Assembly (NCBI GenBank): GCA_958453935.1
Contig: CAUDZT010000018.1
Coordinates: forward strand, 1-37,272
Source of the DNA: an uncultured Collinsella sp.
GTDB lineage: Bacteria; Actinomycetota; Coriobacteriia; Coriobacteriales; Coriobacteriaceae
Direction of reading: 5' to 3'
DNA length: 37,272 nt
Shown: piece after piece, positions 16,336 to 24,512 of the stretch
How positions within the stretch are numbered: position 1 is the first letter of the stretch
Layout: the number at the start of each line of letters is the position of its first letter
The notes under the pieces: model-generated
Databases searched by the model: none
What the model was told of the DNA's origin: nothing
Seen by the model: only the letters and a program-made list of their open reading frames with translations
Translations under genes and position numbers: made by a program

Positions 16336-16554
16336 ACGGACTCCTTTCATCGATGTTGGCAGGGCCACCGTGCCTCTTGGCCGGTTGGCGTCGGGATCGT
16401 GGAGCCAACTCTCTACCCCGACTCTGGATAAAACGCGCCCGCTCCTTGCGGGCACGATGGAGTCTATCAGCGCACGCGGACAGAAATCAAGCGCCGAGTG
16501 CGAAATGACGCGCGGACGGTGCTTGATTTCGCCGGCTGTTGCTAGGCTTAAATC

Positions 16555-16668
16555 CGAAAAAGTGTCGAGATATCCCATTTAAAAGTACGGAAAAGTGTCG
16601 CAATACACACTTTAGAACTTCGAAAAAGTGTCGAAATGAGCATCTAATAACTACGGAAAAGTGTATCC
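16555..16668 (+). repeat. Four iterons, CGGAAAAGTGTCG, at exact 33-bp spacing
   Basis: C(G/G)(A/G)AAAAGTGTCG-type 13-mers start at 16555, 16588, 16621 and 16654 (the last ends TATCC instead of TCG). The spacing is exactly 33 bp, about three helical turns, with 20-bp centres that are poorly conserved. They lie 36-150 bp upstream of the ATPase start, consistent with cooperative operator binding. The frame stays open through them (an 11-residue K-C-R repeat), but the native ATPase fold starts downstream. Confidence 0.75.
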
Positions 16669-16703
16669 TAGTGCTAAAACAGCACGTAATAAGGGGTGCG
16701 CTT

Positions 16704-18026
16704 ATGCTGCAGAGAAAAGCGAAAGCACGGTTTGAATCTTGGCTTGCCTCGTCGCCTGACAAGGCTCTTTTGGTCAAGGGTGCCCGACAGGTAGGAAAGT
16801 CATATTTGGTCAACGTCTTTGCAAACGAATCGTTCGAAAATGTCGTGACGTTCGATCTTATCGCCGACGCGTCCGTGCGCGATTCGTTTTTGGCGGCGAA
16901 AAGTGCGGACGACCTGCTTATGCGCATGTCTATTGCTGCGACGCAGCCGATGGTTGCGAACAAGACCGTCGTGGTTATCGACGAGGTACAGCGATGCCCC
17001 AACGTGGTGACGTTTATCAAATACCTGGTCCAGCGCGGTGACTTTCGATACATCCTTACCGGATCGCTCCTTGGTGTTGAGCTCGAGGGCATCGATTCCC
17101 TGCCGGTGGGGTATGTCGAGCAGGTCCAGATGTACCCGCTCGACTTTGAGGAGTTTTGCTGGGCAAATGGCGTTGGTGCCAGCGTGTTTGACATGCTCAG
17201 GGGCTGTCTAGAGGATGAAGGGGAGCTTCCCGGCTACCTGTATAACCGCTTGCTCGATCTGTTCCATCAGTATGTGGTGGTGGGAGGCATGCCCGACGCG
17301 GTCAATTCCTTCTTGGCGACGCTCAATGTCGACGAGGTTCGAAACATCCACCGCGATCTTCACGCCCTGTATCGCGATGACATCGCAAAGTACGCTCCGC
17401 CCGAGCTACGCTTGGTTATTCGCGATATCTATGATTTGATTCCAGGCGAGGCAGGCTCCAAAAACAAGCGATTCAAGCTGTCATCGATTAACGGTGTTAA
17501 GCGCTTTTCGCAGGTTACAGACCATTTTCTCTGGCTCTCGGAGGCGGGTGTCGCGCTTCCCGTGTATAACGTGACAGCTCCGGTAGCGCCTCTTTTAATG
17601 GGGGAGCAGCGAAATCTCTTTAAGCTGTTTTACTTGGACACCGGAATGCTCATGTCGTCGTATTCTAAAAGGGTCGCCCAAGGCGTTTTTGATGGGGAGG
17701 CGGAAGACCCCTTTGGCATGAACATGAGGGCGGCGTTTGAGGGCTTCGTTGCCCAAGAGCTCAAAGCTCATGGATTTAGATTGCGCTACTTTACGTCCAA
17801 AAAGGTCGGTGAGCTCGATTTTGTGGAAGAGACGTTCGATGGGGAAGTGTTTGCCATCGAGGTCAAATCGGGCAAGAGCTTTAAGTCCCACGCGGCGCTC
17901 GATAACGCACTGACAACGAAGGGCTACGGAATCGATCGCGCCCTGGTACTTGCGGAATGTAATCTTCACCGCGATGGTGACGTGCTGTATCTGCCCATCT
18001 TTATGGCAGGGCTTTTGGAGTCGTAA
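16704..18026 (+). CDS. AAA ATPase with DUF4143 nuclease-like C-terminus
   Basis: A 440-residue protein of the common AAA_14/DUF4143 family. Walker A is GARQVGKS (26-33), Walker B VVVIDEVQRCP with D93/E94, and sensor 1 ILTGSLLG. The C-terminal DUF4143 part starts near KLFYLDTGML and contains GELDFV...FAIEVKSGK, a restriction-endonuclease-like D-ExK pattern. Family members are frequent in gut anaerobes, often as mobile or defence-linked genes, but their role is unsettled. I chose ATG at 16704, after AAGGGG, because the ATPase fold begins there; a longer frame from 16539 runs through the 33-bp iterons. It is convergent with the next reverse-strand gene. Confidence 0.88.
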   Translation: MLQRKAKARFESWLASSPDKALLVKGARQVGKSYLVNVFANESFENVVTFDLIADASVRDSFLAAKSADDLLMRMSIAATQPMVANKTVVVIDEVQRCPNVVTFIKYLVQRGDFRYILTGSLLGVELEGIDSLPVGYVEQVQMYPLDFEEFCWANGVGASVFDMLRGCLEDEGELPGYLYNRLLDLFHQYVVVGGMPDAVNSFLATLNVDEVRNIHRDLHALYRDDIAKYAPPELRLVIRDIYDLIPGEAGSKNKRFKLSSINGVKRFSQVTDHFLWLSEAGVALPVYNVTAPVAPLLMGEQRNLFKLFYLDTGMLMSSYSKRVAQGVFDGEAEDPFGMNMRAAFEGFVAQELKAHGFRLRYFTSKKVGELDFVEETFDGEVFAIEVKSGKSFKSHAALDNALTTKGYGIDRALVLAECNLHRDGDVLYLPIFMAGLLES

Positions 18027-18063
18027 CGTGCCGTCGGCTCTTCCGGCCTTCCCTTAACCCTCG

Positions 18064-19068
18064 CTACTCGTCGTCTCCGTCGTTGGGGTCGCCCTTGAGG
18101 GTGTTGATGTCCAGGTGCTGGTTGTCGTCCTCTTTTTGCTGCGTTGCCGATTCGGACGCGGTGGGGCCGCGGAACAGCTGGAATCCCTCAAATGCGATCA
18201 GTCCGAGCAGGGCGATGATGATGGCGATAAAGACAACCTTTGCCGCCTGCGAAAACTCCGAAAAGCGCGGCGGTTCTTCTTCGGTGTGGTAATCGGCAGC
18301 GCGCTTATCGTCGGTGCCGTGGGTATACGACGATGCCGAGGCTGCCTTTACGCTCGCTTGGTTGTAATCGGGAGCGGGCGTGGCGGCAAACGGGTCGCGA
18401 GAATAGCCGCTCGACGTTTGGCCGTAATCCTCGGTTTCGATGCGGCCGGCGCGAGGCTGTTCGCTCGGACGGTTGGCGTATGCTGCGGTGTTGTCGTATG
18501 CGGAGCTGCGTTCCTCGGCAGCCGCAAACAGGGGGTTGACCGGAATGTCGAGGGCCGGCATGCCGCCCGAGGTCTCGTCTAGATCTGACGCCGCCCAGGA
18601 ATCAAAGGCAAACTGGCGGTTGGAAAGATCATCCAGATCCATGACAGGCGGCTCGAGCTCGGGCTCGGGAGCCGTGTATACCGGCTGCTGCGGGGCAGCG
18701 TAGCGAATCGTGCTGTCTGCCGTGGGGCGCTGTGCCGCTGCAGCGAGAAACGCCGCCGTCTCGGACGGATCGCTAGCGGGACGGGGTGCAGGGGCGGCTT
18801 TGCGCGTCGCCTGCACGATGGGACGGGTGGCAAAGTCGTCCGCGGGCACGGATGCCGGCGCGGGCGTGGCGGAAGGTGTGGGCTTTGCGCTTGTCGGGCG
18901 AGCTCCGCCGCCCATGAGTTCCTCGGCGGTCCAGGGGCGGTCGCTCATCACGTCGTCGAGGCTCAGCGCAAAAAGGCCCTCTTCGCCCTCGTCAAACGCG
19001 TGTTTCGCATGTCTGGCGGCAGAAGCGAAGCCTCTGCGGCCGTTGCGTGATGCGTTGCTCGACCCCAT
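18064..19068 (-). CDS. Ala/Pro-rich protein with one C-terminal membrane helix
   Basis: A 334-residue protein starting at ATG 19068 (AAAGGATGG upstream); a longer frame would run into the neighbouring regulator gene. About 270 residues are low-complexity (Ala, Pro, Ser, Asp/Glu), with a short ordered motif near the start (EEGLFALSLDDVMSDRPWTAEELMGG). One transmembrane helix follows near residues 275-299 (VVFIAIIIALLGLIAFEGF), then a charged tail. The long disordered part would be on the cytosolic side if the N-terminus is inside. No family recognised. The layout recalls actinobacterial envelope-associated proteins. Confidence 0.72.
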   Translation of the reverse strand: MGSSNASRNGRRGFASAARHAKHAFDEGEEGLFALSLDDVMSDRPWTAEELMGGGARPTSAKPTPSATPAPASVPADDFATRPIVQATRKAAPAPRPASDPSETAAFLAAAAQRPTADSTIRYAAPQQPVYTAPEPELEPPVMDLDDLSNRQFAFDSWAASDLDETSGGMPALDIPVNPLFAAAEERSSAYDNTAAYANRPSEQPRAGRIETEDYGQTSSGYSRDPFAATPAPDYNQASVKAASASSYTHGTDDKRAADYHTEEEPPRFSEFSQAAKVVFIAIIIALLGLIAFEGFQLFRGPTASESATQQKEDDNQHLDINTLKGDPNDGDDE

Positions 19069-19189
19069 CTTGTTCCATCCTTTCGAACTGTCTATCTCAT
19101 CGATTATATGGAACTTGCCTTGCGGCCGACTCTCGGATTCGTGCATTCCAGAACTCGTGCCCAAAAGGGGAGGGGCGCAGGCGCGCTGA

Positions 19190-19843
19190 CTACTTGTCGC
19201 CGGCGGAAGCCTTTGCCTCGTTGAGGTAGCTATAGAAGCTGTACTTAGAGATGCCAAAGAACTCGCAGGCACGCTCGCTCGACTTGGAGATGAGGAAGGC
19301 GCCGCGACGGTCGAGGTAGCCAATGGCGCGAATGCGCTCATCTTTGGTCATAAGGGCTGCGGGCTTGCCCACGTATTGCTCGCACTCGCGCAGCAGATCT
19401 TCGAGCAGGTCGCCGATGTTTTTGGTAATGGGCTCGGGCTCGGTGTAGCCCGAGCCGCCGGTGCCGGTAAAGGCATCGAGCGAGCGCTCAAATGCCTTCA
19501 TGAGCGTAATGTCAAAGTTAATGCCCAAAATGCCGACGGGCTTGCCCTCGTCGTTGCGGATAAAGATGGTCGAGGACTTGAGCAGCTTGCCATCGGTGGT
19601 TTTGGTGAGGTATGGCTCGCGGTCGTGCACGTCGGTGGTGCCCTCGTGCATGGACTCAAACACAATATGGCTGGGGCCGTCACCCAGTTTGCGCCCGCTG
19701 ACGTGGCCGTTTTCGATCACTACGATGGAGTGGTCCACATCGTCGGTTTCCAGGTCGTGGACGACGATTTCGCAGTTGGGGCCAAATTGGAGCGCCAGGC
19801 CGTGTGCAAGGCGCTTGTAAAACTCAATCTGTGCGGGGGTCAT
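19190..19843 (-). CDS. YheO/DauR-type PAS-HTH transcriptional regulator
   Basis: A 217-residue regulator from ATG 19843, preceded by AGGAAGG; a GTG start 30 nt upstream is less likely. Residues 1-130 form the YheO-like PAS domain (NCEIVVHDLETDDVDHSIVVIENGHVSGR, PVGILGINFDITLMKAF). The C-terminus (about 150-212) is the DauR-type helix-turn-helix (ERACEFFGISKYSFYSYLNEAK). DauR-family proteins control amino-acid catabolism. It is divergent from ygeX with a 277-nt gap that holds two copies of AACAAACWWTTTGTT. I infer that it controls the 20-29 kb SDMH/diaminopropionate block, sensing an intermediate through the PAS domain. Confidence 0.88.
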   Translation of the reverse strand: MTPAQIEFYKRLAHGLALQFGPNCEIVVHDLETDDVDHSIVVIENGHVSGRKLGDGPSHIVFESMHEGTTDVHDREPYLTKTTDGKLLKSSTIFIRNDEGKPVGILGINFDITLMKAFERSLDAFTGTGGSGYTEPEPITKNIGDLLEDLLRECEQYVGKPAALMTKDERIRAIGYLDRRGAFLISKSSERACEFFGISKYSFYSYLNEAKASAGDK

Positions 19844-19962
19844 GGGTGCCTTCCTAAAAATTAGTTTGGGCACACTTTGCCATAAACCACACTTGTTCGC
19901 AAATAACGAAAGCGTCGCTGCGTTATGTGACCGTTCGGCGGCGAAAAGGTACCGATTACGGC

Positions 19963-20028
19963 AACAAACAATTTGTTAGGTTTGCCAATCAAAAAGTGTG
20001 ATAGAACAGTGCTAACAAACTTTTTGTT
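19963..20028. promoter_or_regulatory. Two operator-like palindromes in the yheO-ygeX gap
   Basis: AACAAACAATTTGTT (19963-19977) and AACAAACTTTTTGTT (20014-20028) are the same 15-mer with two changes in the centre. Their starts are 51 bp apart, about five helical turns. The first has perfect AACAAA/TTTGTT arms; the second extends to CAAAC/GTTTG. A possible -35 is TTGCCA at 19982, but no convincing -10 pairs with it. Confidence 0.6.
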
Positions 20029-20120
20029 TGGCATCCACATAAAAGTTCAGTCGCATGAATGGGAGTGGGCTGAAACGCGTATGCGGGGGCCGGCAAGAGA
20101 GGACTTAAGGAGTTCACCGT

Positions 20121-21335
20121 ATGGCCGATAAGATCCAGTGGGCGGGCAACACGATGCCCAAGAGCGATGATAAGCACTTGGGAATCATGAGCCTCGACCA
20201 CGTGAAGAAGGCCCGCGCCTTCCACCAGTCGTTCCCCCAGTACACCGTCACTCCGCTTGCCCGCCTGGACGGCCAGGCCGCGCGCCTGGGCCTGTCCAAC
20301 CTGTGCGTTAAGGACGAGAGCTATCGCTTTGGCCTCAACGCCTTTAAGGTCCTGGGCGGTTCGTTTGCCATGGCCAATTACATTGCCGACGAGACCGGCA
20401 AGGACGTTGCCGAGTGCACCTTCGATTACCTGACCTCCGATCAGCTTGCCAAGGACTTTGGCCAGGCCACCTTCTTTACCGCCACCGACGGCAACCATGG
20501 CCGCGGCGTGGCATGGGCTGCCAACAAGCTGGGCCAGAAGGCCGTCGTGCACATGCCCAAGGGTTCCACCAAGCCCCGCTTTGACAACATCGCCGCCGAG
20601 GGCGCCACGGTGACCATCGAAGAGGTCAACTACGACGAGTGCGTGCGCATGGCCGCCGCCGAGGCCGATGCCTGCGAGCGCGGCGTCATCGTTCAGGACA
20701 CCGCCTGGGAGGGCTACGAGAAGATCCCGTCTTGGATCATGGAGGGCTACGGCACCATGGCTTCCGAGGCTGCCGAGCAGCTGCGCGAGATGGCCATCAA
20801 CCGCCCGACGCACGTCTTTGTCCAGGCTGGCGTGGGCTCGCTGGCTGGCGCCGTGGTGGGCTACTTCACCAACCTGTATCCCGATAACCCGCCCACCTTC
20901 GTCGTGGTCGAGTGCGCGCCTGCCGCCTGCCTGTACAAGGGCGCTGCCGCCGGCGACGGCGACCCGCGCATCGTGGACGGCGACATGCCCTCCATCATGG
21001 CCGGCCTGTGCTGCGGCGAGCCCAACATCCTGGGCTGGGATATCCTGCGCAACCACACCACCGCGTTCGTGTCCTGCCCCGACTGGGTTACCGCTCGCGG
21101 CATGCGCACCCTGGGCGCTCCCGAGAAGGGCGACCCGCGCGTTATCTCCGGCGAGTCCGGCGCCGTGACCACCGGTCTGGTCGAGACCCTTATGCTCGAT
21201 CCCGAGTACGCCGAGCTCAAGGAGCTCATCGGCCTGGACAAGACGAGCTCCGTGCTCTGCTTCTCCACCGAGGGCGACACCGATCCGGATCAGTACCGTC
21301 GCATCGTCTGGGAGGGCGAGTATCCGACCTGCTAG
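20121..21335 (+). CDS. ygeX: 2,3-diaminopropionate ammonia-lyase
   Basis: A 404-residue PLP fold type II enzyme that converts 2,3-diaminopropionate to pyruvate and two ammonia. The cofactor lysine is K76 in GLNAFKVLGG, after the VKDES(Y/F)RFGL motif typical of DpaL. TDGNHGRGVAWAA is the substrate loop, and GVGSLAGAV is the phosphate-binding glycine loop. Length matches E. coli YgeX (about 398). The start follows AAGGAG at 20106. It is first in the block after the divergent regulator, and a 228-nt structured gap separates it from ygeY. The context supports an amino-acid-like end product of purine-ring or ureido-compound breakdown. Confidence 0.95.
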   Translation: MADKIQWAGNTMPKSDDKHLGIMSLDHVKKARAFHQSFPQYTVTPLARLDGQAARLGLSNLCVKDESYRFGLNAFKVLGGSFAMANYIADETGKDVAECTFDYLTSDQLAKDFGQATFFTATDGNHGRGVAWAANKLGQKAVVHMPKGSTKPRFDNIAAEGATVTIEEVNYDECVRMAAAEADACERGVIVQDTAWEGYEKIPSWIMEGYGTMASEAAEQLREMAINRPTHVFVQAGVGSLAGAVVGYFTNLYPDNPPTFVVVECAPAACLYKGAAAGDGDPRIVDGDMPSIMAGLCCGEPNILGWDILRNHTTAFVSCPDWVTARGMRTLGAPEKGDPRVISGESGAVTTGLVETLMLDPEYAELKELIGLDKTSSVLCFSTEGDTDPDQYRRIVWEGEYPTC

Positions 21336-21350
21336 CAGACTGACCTGTCC

Positions 21351-21468
21351 GGAGGCAGCCGGAGGACTTTACTCCCTGCTCGGACAGTCCTGCTCGCACG
21401 GAGAGCACATTAAGTGCTCTCCGGCTCGTGCGGAACTCGCGACGGAGCAAAGTCCTCCGTCCGCCTCC
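21351..21468 (+). promoter_or_regulatory. Large nested hairpin between ygeX and ygeY
   Basis: The outer arms are 21351-21370 (GGAGGCAGCCGGAGGACTTT) and 21449-21468 (AAAGTCCTCCGTCCGCCTCC), complementary except at two or three positions. Inside lies GGAGAGCAC-ATTAA-GTGCTCTCC, extended by CGCAC/GTGCG. A competing pair, CTGTCCG (21345) with CGGACAG (21381), would break the outer stem. There is no T-run, so it is not a terminator; it could be a cis-regulatory leader, a processing or stability element, or a mobile palindromic repeat. Confidence 0.6.
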
Positions 21469-21563
21469 TATGGTTACTTGCTTGTGGGGTGCTCAACCTC
21501 ACGCCGCTTGGCACAAGTGATCTATCTGAAATATCTACCTGTAGGTAAACCCTTGTAGAAAGG

Positions 21564-22958
21564 TTGACTGTTATGACTAAAGAACTCGATTTTGATGCCA
21601 TTAAGGCTGCGGCTGAGTCCCACCGTGCTGATATGACTCGCTTCCTGCGCGCTATGATCTCCCATCCCTCTGAGTCCTGCGAGGAGGGTGAGGTTGTCGC
21701 CTGCATCAAGGCCGAGATGGAGAGCCTTGGCTATGACGAGGTCAAGGTCGACGGCCTGGGCAACGTTATGGGCTTTATGGGCGAGGGCGACAAGATCATC
21801 GCCATCGACTCCCACATCGACACCGTCGGCATCGGCAACATCGAGAACTGGGATGCCGATCCCTATGAGGGCTACGAGACCGACGAGATCATCTACGGCC
21901 GCGGCGGCTCCGACCAGGAGGGTGGCATGGCTTCTGCTACCTACGCTGCCAAGATGATGAAGGACATGGGCCTCATCCCCGAGGGCTACAAGATCATGGT
22001 CGTCGGCACCGTCCAGGAAGAGGACTGCGACGGCATGTGCTGGCAGTACATCTACAACAAGGACGGGATTAAGCCCGAGTTCGTCATTTCCACCGAGCCC
22101 ACCGACGGCGGCATCTATCGCGGTCACCGCGGCCGCATGGAGATCCGCGTCGACGTTCACGGCACCTCCTGCCACGGCTCCGCTCCCGACCGCGGCGACA
22201 ACGCCATCTACAAGATGGCCGACATCATCGCCGACGTCCGCGCCCTCAACAACAACGGCTGCGACGAGTCGACCGACATCAAGGGCCTCGTCAAGATGCT
22301 CGACCCCAAGTACAACCCCGAGCACTTCGAGGACGCCCGCTTCCTGGGCCGCGGCACCTGCACCGTCAGCCAGATCTTCTACACCAGCCCCAGCCGCTGC
22401 GCTGTCGCTGACTCCTGCGCCATCTCCATCGACCGTCGCATGACCGCCGGCGAGACCTGGGAGTCCTGCCTGGACGAGATCCGCAACCTGCCGGCCGCCA
22501 AGAAGTACGGCGACGACGTGAAAGTCTCCATGTACATGTACGACCGTCCGTCCTGGACCGGCGAGGTTTACGAGACCGAGGCTTACTTCCCCACGTGGAT
22601 CAACAAGGAGACCGCTCCGCACGTCAAGGCCCTCGTCGACGCCCACAAGGCCATGTTCGGTGACGAGCGCATCGGCTGCGAGCCCAGCATGGACAAGCGC
22701 ACCGGTCGTCCGCTGTGCGACAAGTGGACCTTCTCCACGAACTGCGTCTCCATCCAGGGCCGCTATGGCATCCCCTGCGTCGGCTTTGGCCCGGGTGCCG
22801 AGTCTCAGGCTCACGCTCCCAACGAGGTCACCTACAAGGACGACCTGGTCACCGCTGCCGCCATGTATGTGGCTGCCCTGAACCTCTACGATCCGAGCCA
22901 GGCCGATGGCGATGCCACCGTGTTCCGCGCCGGTCTGACCAACAACAAGATCGACTAG
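21564..22958 (+). CDS. ygeY: YgeY-family selenium-metabolism-linked M20 hydrolase
   Basis: A 464-residue metallopeptidase-family amidohydrolase. Metal-site motifs are DSHIDTV (H81, D83), GRGGSDQEGGM (D114) and VQEEDCDG (E149/E150), with further ligands in ISTEPTDG and near the C-terminus. The sequence follows the YgeY subfamily linked to SDMH clusters rather than ArgE or DapE. Known context: with YgeX and YgeW it occurs beside xanthine-dehydrogenase-type genes. I infer that it removes a carbamoyl or acyl group from a ureido-amino acid made during ring breakdown. The start follows AGAAAGGTTGA. GC-ending codons dominate, as in the ribosomal genes, suggesting high expression. Confidence 0.93.
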   Translation: MTVMTKELDFDAIKAAAESHRADMTRFLRAMISHPSESCEEGEVVACIKAEMESLGYDEVKVDGLGNVMGFMGEGDKIIAIDSHIDTVGIGNIENWDADPYEGYETDEIIYGRGGSDQEGGMASATYAAKMMKDMGLIPEGYKIMVVGTVQEEDCDGMCWQYIYNKDGIKPEFVISTEPTDGGIYRGHRGRMEIRVDVHGTSCHGSAPDRGDNAIYKMADIIADVRALNNNGCDESTDIKGLVKMLDPKYNPEHFEDARFLGRGTCTVSQIFYTSPSRCAVADSCAISIDRRMTAGETWESCLDEIRNLPAAKKYGDDVKVSMYMYDRPSWTGEVYETEAYFPTWINKETAPHVKALVDAHKAMFGDERIGCEPSMDKRTGRPLCDKWTFSTNCVSIQGRYGIPCVGFGPGAESQAHAPNEVTYKDDLVTAAAMYVAALNLYDPSQADGDATVFRAGLTNNKID

Positions 22959-22980
22959 TCCCATTCCTTGATCTTGTTGA

Positions 22981-23005
22981 GCCGGGGGCCGCTCGTGCCC
23001 CCGGC
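22981..23005 (+). terminator. GC-rich hairpin after ygeY
   Basis: GCCGGGGGC (22981-22989) pairs perfectly with GCCCCCGGC (22997-23005). No T-run follows, so it is more likely a partial attenuator or 3'-end stabiliser than a complete terminator. Confidence 0.45.
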
Positions 23006-23159
23006 ATCCCCTGTTGACTTGGGGCCCGCGGTCGTTATCTCCCATGCTTCCTCAACGGTGGCGGGTCCTCGTCATGGTGCTCTGCATGTTCTAGTCACAC
23101 GCGCATGCCGGAGCACATCTACTCATTGCGATCGTTTCATCTTTAGAAAGGACATTTCC

Positions 23160-24362
23160 ATGGACGCTAAGTTTACCGAGCTCGTCGAGCAGCTGAACGG
23201 CCTCGATTTTAAGGGTATGTACGGCAGCGACTTCCTGCACACCTGGGACAAGACCACCGATGAGCTCAAGGCGCTCTACATCGTCGCCGACGCTCTGCGC
23301 GAGCTGCGCGAGAACAACGTTTCGTCCAAGATCTTCGATTCGGGCCTGGCCGTCTCCCTGTTCCGCGACAACTCCACCCGTACGCGCTTCTCCTTCTCTA
23401 AGGCCGCCAACCTGCTCGGCCTTGAGCTGCAGGACCTGGACGAGAAGAAGTCCCAGATCGCTCACGGCGAGACCGTCCGCGAGACCGCTACCATGATCTC
23501 CTTCATGGCCGACGTCATCGGCATCCGCGACGACATGTACATCGGCAAGGGCGACGCCTACATGGCCGAGGTCTCTGAGTCTGTCCAGCAGGCCTACGAG
23601 GACGGTGTTCTGGATCACCGTCCCACGCTCATCTCCCTGCAGTCCGATTCCGACCACCCCACGCAGTCCTCTGCCGACATGCTCTACCTCATCAACGAGT
23701 TTGGCGGTCTTGAGAACCTCAAGGGCAAGAAGGTTGCCGTTACCTGGGCCTATTCGCCCTCTTACGGCAAGCCGCTGTCCTGCCCGCAGTCGCTGATCAG
23801 CCTGCTGCCTCGCTTTGGCATGGACGTCACCCTGGCTCACCCCGAGGGCTACGACCTCATGCCCGAGGTCGTCGAGCGCGCTAAGGGCTACGCCGCCGAG
23901 TCCGGCACCACCTTTAAGCAGGTCAACACCATGGCCGAGGCCTTCGAGGGCGCCGACATCGTGATCCCCAAGAGCTGGGCTCCGTTTGCCGCCATGGAGA
24001 AGCGCACCAACCTGTACGCCGAGGGCGACGACGCCGGCATCGCAGCGCTCGAGAAGGAGCTGCTCGCTCAGAACGCTACGCATCAGGACTGGTGCTCCAC
24101 GACCGAGCTCATGGAGAAGACCGCCAACGGCCAGGACACCATCTTTATGCACCCGCTGCCCGCCGACATCTCCGGTGTCTCCTGCGAGCACGGCGAGGTC
24201 AACGCCGACGTCTTCGACATGCACCGTGTGGGCATGTACAAGGAGGCCAGCTACAAGCCGTACGCCATCGCAGCCATGATGTTCCTGCAGAAGGTTGCCG
24301 ATCCCGCCGCTACCCTCAAGGCCCTCGACGAGCGCAACACCGCCCGTTGGTTCCAGGCCTAA
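23160..24362 (+). CDS. ygeW: YgeW-type knotted carbamoyltransferase
   Basis: A 400-residue aspartate/ornithine transcarbamoylase-superfamily protein. The carbamoyl-phosphate loop is STRTR (72-76), HPTQ is at 166-169, and HPLPAD is at 331-336. The length and the SRE-free second domain fit the YgeW 'putative carbamoyltransferase' subfamily, whose amino substrate is not established. I chose ATG at 23160, with AGAAAGGA upstream; an in-frame start 192 nt earlier would add unrelated sequence. In this setting it may run backward, moving a carbamoyl group from a ureido compound to phosphate and so yielding carbamoyl phosphate for energy, but this is inference. Confidence 0.93.
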   Translation: MDAKFTELVEQLNGLDFKGMYGSDFLHTWDKTTDELKALYIVADALRELRENNVSSKIFDSGLAVSLFRDNSTRTRFSFSKAANLLGLELQDLDEKKSQIAHGETVRETATMISFMADVIGIRDDMYIGKGDAYMAEVSESVQQAYEDGVLDHRPTLISLQSDSDHPTQSSADMLYLINEFGGLENLKGKKVAVTWAYSPSYGKPLSCPQSLISLLPRFGMDVTLAHPEGYDLMPEVVERAKGYAAESGTTFKQVNTMAEAFEGADIVIPKSWAPFAAMEKRTNLYAEGDDAGIAALEKELLAQNATHQDWCSTTELMEKTANGQDTIFMHPLPADISGVSCEHGEVNADVFDMHRVGMYKEASYKPYAIAAMMFLQKVADPAATLKALDERNTARWFQA

Positions 24363-24385
24363 AGCCGGGCTGAGGTAAGCCATGT

Positions 24386-24425
24386 AAAGGGGGCACTCTG
24401 CCAACCGGCGGGGTGCCCCCTTTTT
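24386..24425 (+). terminator. Rho-independent terminator after ygeW
   Basis: AAAGGGGGCAC and GTGCCCCCTTT form a strong stem around a GC-rich loop, followed by TTTTT. It ends the ygeX-ygeY-ygeW transcript, so the next gene needs its own promoter or read-through. Confidence 0.9.
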
Positions 24426-24512
24426 GCATCGTGGGCGTGCGGGATAAGCGCTTTCGATGCAGATGCCCCGCGGCGCGAGTTATGGGTACGATGGTTCAGG
24501 GGAGGTATCGCC

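Noticed and set aside
16539..16703. Upstream extension of the AAA/DUF4143 ATPase
   Set aside because: It consists of the 33-bp iterons; the ATPase fold and a ribosome-binding site begin at 16704.
19069..19341. Upstream extension of the Ala/Pro-rich membrane protein
   Set aside because: It would overlap the regulator gene and has Ser/Ala-rich translation of the wrong strand; ATG at 19068 has a good ribosome-binding site.
19989..21056. Long reverse-strand frame opposite ygeX
   Set aside because: Antisense shadow of a clear enzyme gene, low-complexity translation.
22968..23159. Earlier in-frame start for ygeW
   Set aside because: It would add 64 residues unlike carbamoyltransferases; AGAAAGGA sits right before ATG at 23160.
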